Source: Clostridiales bacterium
GTDB lineage: Bacteria > Bacillota > Clostridia > Oscillospirales > CAG-272
DNA length: 26,745 nt
Reading direction: 5' to 3'
Assembly: GCA_003523225.1 (NCBI GenBank)
Contig: DPGK01000025.1
Span: 1-26,745, forward strand
In this document: piece by piece, positions 22,281-26,745 of the stretch
Layout of the letters: each line of letters opens with the position of its first letter
Position numbering within the stretch: the stretch's first letter is position 1
Made by a program: the position numbers and the translations under genes
Notes under the pieces: model-generated
What the model was told of the DNA's origin: nothing
Databases searched by the model: none
Seen by the model: only the letters and a program-made list of their open reading frames with translations

Positions 22281-23294
22281 TCAGTTTTTGCCGGTTATTG
22301 TGATGTTCCCGTTTTTGACTGTCACGGTAATTGAATTTGCTTCCTCCGGCCCAGTGGGAGCTTCGGTTTCGGGGGTGGAGTCGGCGGTGGTTTCAGCATC
22401 TACTGCTCCGGTTTCTTCCGTGGGAGTGATCGGACGGAGAGAAATTTCTACGTTCTGCTCCGAAAAGCTGCCGCTGTAGCTTTTGCCGTACACATCAATT
22501 ATTCCCGAGGCGCTGAGAGAAACATTGAAGCCTGAAAAATCCGGCTCCGTGCGCACGTATTTGAAATCTCCGTTTTTGATAGAAACGTCGATCTTGTGCG
22601 TGAAGCTGCTCTCCTCAATTTCAACATATCCGTCAGACGCGGCGGTAAATATCAGCTCGCGGGCTGATACGCCATTCAGCTTGGCTACCGTTTCCTTTGA
22701 GGAATCGACCGTTATAGTGGAGATGGTGGATACGTTGTTTACCGTGACGGAGCCTTCGTTTGCCGTAAGCTCATAGTCGCAGTCGATTGCAAGGTCGGAA
22801 AGCAAAATATCTCCGGTCTGTGTCTGAATTTCGACGGAAATGACCGCCGCGGCATCCGAAAGGTAAAGGTTTACCGTTCTGTCCTTGTTCCTGTACTTCC
22901 AGTAGTTCAGGTAGTTGCGGAAGCCGTCAAAATTGATCTTGAAGGTATCAAGATTGATAAGCCCTGAAATTCCGGATATATCCGACAGATTGAGCTGTGA
23001 CTTGCTCGATGTCAGGTCATAGCTGCCGTTATTGAAGTTGATGAGGTCAATATGGCTTTTTTCAGCTCCACCGTATACGTTTACACTGACGTCGTTGAGG
23101 GAGACAACTATTTTTTTGAGGTATTCCTCGTCAATGTCAAAGGATTCGGTATAGTTGTTTTCGCTGTCGCCCTGCTGATTGAACAGTGCAACTCCTTGCT
23201 CGACTGCAAGGTTTTCGGCGCTCATGCACAGAAGCAGTCCGGTGCAGGCAAGAATTACTGAAACGATAATAAAGATGACCGAGGTAGGCTTCAT
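22281..23294 (-). CDS. DUF4097-type beta-repeat surface protein
   Basis: The 337-residue protein has an N-terminal membrane anchor (VIFIIVSVILACTGLLLCMS). A long beta-repeat domain follows with regular short strands (VEIQTQTGDILLSDLAI, ELTANEGSVTVNNVSTIS, VEIEESSFTHKIDVSIKNGD). This is the DUF4097 putative adhesin fold, a right-handed beta-solenoid. A Thr/Glu/Pro-rich linker precedes the last strand (SITVTVKNGNITITG). The family is usually encoded beside DUF1700 proteins, as here, with a four-base overlap with the upstream gene. The molecular role is unknown; an envelope or stress function is the usual guess. Confidence 0.82.
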   Translation of the reverse strand: MKPTSVIFIIVSVILACTGLLLCMSAENLAVEQGVALFNQQGDSENNYTESFDIDEEYLKKIVVSLNDVSVNVYGGAEKSHIDLINFNNGSYDLTSSKSQLNLSDISGISGLINLDTFKINFDGFRNYLNYWKYRNKDRTVNLYLSDAAAVISVEIQTQTGDILLSDLAIDCDYELTANEGSVTVNNVSTISTITVDSSKETVAKLNGVSARELIFTAASDGYVEIEESSFTHKIDVSIKNGDFKYVRTEPDFSGFNVSLSASGIIDVYGKSYSGSFSEQNVEISLRPITPTEETGAVDAETTADSTPETEAPTGPEEANSITVTVKNGNITITGKN

Positions 23295-24319
23295 AGCTTT
23301 TCCAGCGCTCCTTTCATGGCGATAAAGCCATCACGGGTACTTTTGAAGGCAAAGCCGACAAGCTGAGCCAGCTTTTTCATGAGGTAGGGGACAAGTCTGA
23401 TGGCGATGTTATACATGATTATTCCGACAAACATTACAATGCCGCCGATTGTGATTCCAAGACCGATCTCGTACATTCCGACAGGTACAAGGCCAGTGAC
23501 TATCTTGTATGCCCCGTAGATGATCCCTATAAGAGCTACCGAGCAGCCCGCGGCAACAATAACGATAAGAGCCAGCACGAACAGAATTGCAATTGCGGCA
23601 AGTATAAACACAAGCCCCAGAAACGCTGCGGCAACAACGACTGCCAATATTGCGGCAAGCGGTATTGCCAGGCAGAACAGAACAGTGTAAAGAGTGCGGT
23701 TCTTTGAGATGGCGCTGCTTTTCACCTCGCCGTCGCTCTCAAATTCGTCGTCTGCTTGATCGTGATTTGCCGGAACAGGCTTGAGCGGCGCTTTGGTGCT
23801 GACAGCAACCGGCTCCGGATGTTTTTCCGGTGCATTCTTTTCGGCTCTTTGCGCAGCTTCCTGCTTTTCCTGTTCGGAAGTATGGGAATGTTCCGCAGGA
23901 TTGTTGCGGCGCGGCTTTGCGTCAAGTGCCGAAAGCGGGTCATTGGAAGGGGAAACGTCTGACGCGGTTTTCTTACCTCCGTTATTTTCTTCACCGCTTG
24001 CGGAGGGGCGTTGCTTGTCAGAGCGAAGCTTATCCATAATTGCGGGAGCGGGTCTTGCCTTTTCTTTTCCCGCGGCGGATGACGGAGCGGAAGTATGTAT
24101 GTCTGCGGCGGAGCTTTCCGGCTCTGAGCCGGCGGATTCGGCGCGCAGCTTTTCCATTATTCCCTCTGCCATCTTGCCTGGATCAACGTCAATGTCTTCC
24201 ATATTCTTTGAGCGCAGATACGCGTCCATCTTAGCTTTCTGGGAGGCGACGGTTTTTTCGTCGGCTCCAAGTGAGGCAAGATGCGCGCCCAGCTCGTCAA
24301 GGAACAGTTGTTTGTTCAT
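23291..24319 (-). CDS. DUF1700-like membrane protein with long linker
   Basis: Residues 1-60 form a small helical N-terminal domain (MNKQLFLDELGAHLASLGAD) typical of DUF1700 (HAAS-like) proteins. Residues about 60-205 are a low-complexity linker rich in Ser, Ala, Pro, Glu and Lys. Residues about 207-335 contain four or five membrane segments rich in Ala, Ile and Val. Classical DUF1700 proteins are near 180-200 residues, so the linker explains the larger 342. AGAAAGG lies before the ATG on the minus strand. It is the first gene of the pair and overlaps DUF4097 by four bases. No PadR regulator gene, the usual partner, is adjacent. Confidence 0.78.
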   Translation of the reverse strand: MNKQLFLDELGAHLASLGADEKTVASQKAKMDAYLRSKNMEDIDVDPGKMAEGIMEKLRAESAGSEPESSAADIHTSAPSSAAGKEKARPAPAIMDKLRSDKQRPSASGEENNGGKKTASDVSPSNDPLSALDAKPRRNNPAEHSHTSEQEKQEAAQRAEKNAPEKHPEPVAVSTKAPLKPVPANHDQADDEFESDGEVKSSAISKNRTLYTVLFCLAIPLAAILAVVVAAAFLGLVFILAAIAILFVLALIVIVAAGCSVALIGIIYGAYKIVTGLVPVGMYEIGLGITIGGIVMFVGIIMYNIAIRLVPYLMKKLAQLVGFAFKSTRDGFIAMKGALEKL

Positions 24320-24340
24320 TGAAGTACCTTTCTTTAGGAT

Positions 24341-24364
24341 ATTGTAAGCCGGATTTGTATCCGG
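24341..24364 (-). promoter_or_regulatory. Possible promoter and operator of DUF1700 operon
   Basis: On the minus strand TACAAT (24341-24346) is a plausible -10, but no good -35 is seen at 16-18 bases. CCGGAT (24349-24354) and ATCCGG (24359-24364) form a perfect six-base inverted repeat just upstream of the -10. It may bind an activator or repressor. Confidence 0.4.
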
Positions 24365-24411
24365 TCGTGTGGGGTGTATTGGGATTTTTTTCGGATTTTG
24401 AAGCTAAGTAT

Positions 24412-24440
24412 TTGCATTGCAACGGAAAATGTGGTATACT
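24412..24440 (+). promoter_or_regulatory. Promoter of trmB-truB
   Basis: TTGCAT at 24412-24417 and TATACT at 24435-24440 are 17 bases apart. TTGCATTGCAA (24412-24422) is an 11-base palindrome overlapping the -35. Confidence 0.7.
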
Positions 24441-24525
24441 GTATTGATCTCTGATTAAAAAGTCGATTTTGACGTCCAGAGCATACTCGTATTATATTAT
24501 AACAGATTCGGAGACGGATTTCAAG

Positions 24526-25248
24526 ATGAGAATGAGAAAAAAGAAGCATTCCGGTGAAAGAATTGAAGCGTGCTCGGCATTGTTGCTGCGCTTTGAGCCG
24601 GGAGGATCGGGATATTCGGAGCTTAGCGGGTCGGCGGAGGTAAGCCGTGAGATATTCGGCGCGTCAATGCCGCTTGAGCTTGAAATAGGATGCGGCAAAG
24701 GGGATTTTGCGGTCGGTCTGTCGGCGGCACATCCCGCTTCCGGAATCATTGCCGTTGAACGTGTAGCCGATGTGGCGGTAACGGCTCTTGAGAAGGCGGC
24801 GGCAAGCGCGGACGCACGTCCGGATAATCTGCGATTTATCATAGGCAACGCGCAGGATCTTGAAGGCATGTTCCCCGAAAATACATTTTCAAGAATTTAT
24901 CTGAATTTCAGCGATCCGTGGCCTAAAAAAGGATATGCCAAGCGTCGGCTTACAGCGCCCGGATTTCTTGAGCTTTACCGCCGTCTGCTGATACCGCGCG
25001 GGGAGCTGCATTTCAAAACGGATAACGAGGGGCTGTTCGACTGGTCGCTTGAACAGTTTGAGGCGGCAGGACTTGAAGTAACCGCCATGACGCGCGATCT
25101 TCACGCCTCGGAGCTTGCAAATGGAAATATAATGACCGAGTACGAACGCAATTTCACCTCGCAGGGTATGCCCATCTACTCGGCTCATGTCGTTTTCAAT
25201 AAAAGCCCCGCCTCGGCGGAGGATACGGAGACAGAAGCGCATGGCTGA
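24526..25248 (+). CDS. trmB: tRNA (guanine-N7-)-methyltransferase
   Basis: The enzyme adds the m7G46 mark to tRNA using S-adenosylmethionine. The 240 residues include the SAM loop EIGCGKGDF near 53-61 and IAVERV near 75-80. The family signature NFSDPWPKKGYAKRRL lies at 127-142, FKTDNEGLFDWS at 163-174 and TEYERNFTSQGMPIY at 204-218. ATG 24526 was chosen because an upstream ATG at 24469 has no ribosome binding site and would add an atypical leader; 24532 is also possible. Its end overlaps the truB start, so both tRNA-modification genes are coupled. Length matches the family (about 210-240). Confidence 0.93.
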   Translation: MRMRKKKHSGERIEACSALLLRFEPGGSGYSELSGSAEVSREIFGASMPLELEIGCGKGDFAVGLSAAHPASGIIAVERVADVAVTALEKAAASADARPDNLRFIIGNAQDLEGMFPENTFSRIYLNFSDPWPKKGYAKRRLTAPGFLELYRRLLIPRGELHFKTDNEGLFDWSLEQFEAAGLEVTAMTRDLHASELANGNIMTEYERNFTSQGMPIYSAHVVFNKSPASAEDTETEAHG

Positions 25249-26188
25249 CGGGAAGCGCATGGATATGTCCCAGGAGCCTTGCGGGGTCCTTTTGGTGGAT
25301 AAGCCTCAGGGTTTTACCTCATTTGATGTGGTCGGTAAGGTGCGTAGGCTTTACGGTACGCGGCGGGTCGGTCACACCGGTACGCTTGACCCGCTGGCGA
25401 CCGGGGTGCTTGTGGTGCTGGTAGGCAGAGCCGCAAAAGCGTCGGAATATCTTGCGGTACACAACAAATCTTACCGCGCGGTTATGAAGCTTGGAATCAC
25501 CACAGACACCGAGGATATAGAGGGCAGGGTGCTTTCGCATTCGGAATGCCTGCCCGGAGCAGACGCGGTCATATCCGCCGCGGCAGGATTTTGCGGGGAA
25601 ATAATGCAGACGCCGCCTATGTACAGCGCGCTCAAGGTCGGCGGTCAGAAGCTGTGCGACCTTGCACGCAAGGGTCAGACAGTCGAGCGGCAGGCCCGTC
25701 CGGTTACGATACATTCTATCATCTGTGAGCCGCTTGATGCACTCGATGGCAGATATACGCTTGACGTATCCTGTTCGTCGGGAACATATATCCGAACGCT
25801 TTGCGCCGACATAGGAGCTGCGCTCGGCTGCGGCGGCGTCATGGCAGAGCTGCGAAGGACGTCGGTAGGAAATTTCACTCTTGCCGATGCTAACACGCCG
25901 GAGGAGCTTGAGAATATGACGCCAAAGGAAAGGGAAGCACGGCTTTTGCCGGTGGAAAGTCTTTTCACCGGGCTTCGGCGTGTTGTTCTGCCCGGGTTTT
26001 TTGAAAGGCTTTTCCGATCCGGGTGCGAAATATATCAGAAGAAGCTGGGCACCTCATTCACGGACGGTGAGCGACTGCGTGTGTGCAGTGCTGACGGGAG
26101 CTTTTTCGCGCTCGGCGAGGTCTTTGAATACCCCGGAGGAAGCGCGATAAGATCCGTTAAAATATTTTGTCTTGATCAGAACAGGTAA
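25241..26188 (+). CDS. truB: tRNA pseudouridine(55) synthase
   Basis: TruB makes pseudouridine 55 in the T-loop of tRNA. The catalytic motif RRVGHTGTLDPLATGVLVV lies near 41-59 with Asp50. GVLLVDKPQGFTSFD near 15-29, QTPPMYSALKVGGQKL near 124-139 and SCSSGTYIRTLCADIG near 177-192 are typical. ATG 25241 overlaps the trmB stop and has CGGAG at 25226-25230. An upstream in-frame ATG at 25187 lies deep inside trmB and was rejected. At 315 residues it matches bacterial TruB. Unlike the common rbfA-truB-ribF order, it is paired here with trmB. Confidence 0.94.
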   Translation: MADGKRMDMSQEPCGVLLVDKPQGFTSFDVVGKVRRLYGTRRVGHTGTLDPLATGVLVVLVGRAAKASEYLAVHNKSYRAVMKLGITTDTEDIEGRVLSHSECLPGADAVISAAAGFCGEIMQTPPMYSALKVGGQKLCDLARKGQTVERQARPVTIHSIICEPLDALDGRYTLDVSCSSGTYIRTLCADIGAALGCGGVMAELRRTSVGNFTLADANTPEELENMTPKEREARLLPVESLFTGLRRVVLPGFFERLFRSGCEIYQKKLGTSFTDGERLRVCSADGSFFALGEVFEYPGGSAIRSVKIFCLDQNR

Positions 26189-26258
26189 AGAACTCCGATG
26201 TGTCATAACTGCGTGGGAACAACATAGCTTATCGGATGTTTATTTTAGAAAATCAAAA

Positions 26259-26538
26259 ATGAATGACAGATCAATTTCTTTTGAAAAAATATTCAATGCC
26301 AGGGATATGGGCGGATTGCGCATGGCGCAGGGGCGTGTCATTTCTTCGGGACTATTGATCCATTCCGCGCATCTGTCAGATTCAACGGAAGCAGACAGAA
26401 ATGATCTGCGGGAAAAAACCGTCTTTCAAAGATAATTGATCTGATGAACAATATGAAAATGCCGACGCTTTTCTTCGTGACGGTCTGAATATTCCGCAGA
26501 CGCTGATCGAGAAATTTCAAAGCGGTGTGCTTTTATAA
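26259..26538 (+). pseudogene. Decayed tyrosine-phosphatase-like gene
   Basis: From 26259 the reading frame gives ISFEKIFNARDMGG and SSGLLIHSAHLSDS. This matches the start of the Tyr_phosphatase3/PTP family, where NFRDLGG and a RSG-L-RSA-L-S segment are usual. It stops at 26433-26435 after 58 codons. In another frame, 26440-26538 encodes NADAFLRDGLNIPQTLIEKF, which resembles the C-terminal end of the same family. The middle, including the catalytic CxxxxxR loop, is missing, so the two pieces look like the ends of one gene after an internal deletion and frameshift. There is no clear ribosome binding site. Confidence 0.7.
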
Positions 26539-26566
26539 ATCGGAATTTGTGGGGATAGGATTTATA

Positions 26567-26745
26567 ATGGCGAGGTATAACATCGTGAAAAAGATACAAA
26601 AGCGAAAAATAATTATACTTGTTGTGCTTCTGATTTTAATTATGGTCAGTTGGGTAATTTGGGGAAATCTGTCGGTAGAAACAAACCACTTAACAGTAAC
26701 ATCTAAAGACTTGCCTGAATCGTTTGACAATTTTTCTATTGCCCA
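26567..26745 (+). CDS. Metallophosphoesterase-like protein, N-terminal part
   Basis: An open frame starts at ATG 26567 after AGGA (26557-26560) and runs off the right edge, giving 59 complete codons. The product begins with a basic segment and one membrane anchor (IIILVVLLILIMVSWVIWG, residues 20-38). Then comes HLTVTSKDLPESFDNFSIA, which matches the start of YkuE/YaeI-type metallophosphoesterases just before the first metal-binding SDLH motif. The active site would lie outside the window, so the call rests on the N-terminus only. The coding stretch is AT-rich compared with trmB-truB. Confidence 0.6.
   Translation, partial: MARYNIVKKIQKRKIIILVVLLILIMVSWVIWGNLSVETNHLTVTSKDLPESFDNFSIA

Noticed and set aside
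22156..22479. Rightward open frame after the tRNA terminator
   Set aside because: It runs through a hairpin and into the antisense of the DUF4097 gene; no ribosome binding site.

Overview
The window looks like a chromosomal piece of an anaerobic, probably endospore-lineage member of Bacillota class Clostridia. The clues are a trimeric, NAD-linked [FeFe] hydrogenase, a SpoIVFB-like M50 peptidase, DUF1836, DUF1700/DUF4097, TraX-like and LiaF-like proteins, strong GGAGG-type ribosome binding sites, and consensus sigma-A promoters (TTGACA, 17 bp, TATAAT). Base composition is moderate, with AT-rich intergenic regions. The family or genus cannot be fixed by eye; an uncultured gut-type Oscillospirales-like organism is a guess.

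Left part (1-7007). A densely self-complementary non-coding stretch at the left edge may be a structured RNA. It is followed by a leftward S1-domain protein gene. Rightward come rplM-rpsI with a textbook promoter and terminator, then a three-gene hydrogenase operon (hydC-hydB-hydA). Together these proteins form a flavin and iron-sulfur complex that can move electrons between NADH, ferredoxin and protons.

Middle left (7031-11578). A leftward xpt-traX-like pair is followed by a rightward, translationally coupled four-gene set: a DivIVA-like coiled coil, an XRE/TPR regulator, a small exported His/Cys protein and a GNAT acetyltransferase. It ends at a bidirectional terminator.

Centre (11584-17309, leftward). 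The potABCD polyamine importer is followed, apparently in the same transcript, by a LiaF-like envelope protein. The pot promoter is preceded by phased A-tracts, and the operon has a structured leader with an attenuator-like helix and U-run. Upstream lies a SpoIVFB-like membrane metalloprotease gene.

Right centre (17369-22060, rightward). After a HAD hydrolase gene comes a four-gene operon: DUF1836 regulator, NfeD-like protein, unknown membrane protein and flotillin. Its promoter has a 7-bp inverted repeat filling the -35/-10 spacer, a likely operator for autoregulation. A tRNA-Leu(CAA) with its own promoter and terminator follows.

Right end (22138-26745). A leftward DUF1700-DUF4097 pair is divergent from trmB-truB (tRNA modification). 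After truB there is a decayed tyrosine-phosphatase gene, then the start of a metallophosphoesterase-like gene that runs off the window.

Nothing resembling CRISPR, an insertion sequence, a prophage or an integrase was seen. The most unusual material is regulatory: the left-edge RNA candidate, the pot leader, the curved-DNA promoters and the flotillin-operon operator. Two gene sets, DivIVA/XRE/GNAT and DUF1836/NfeD/flotillin, have uncharacterised members.
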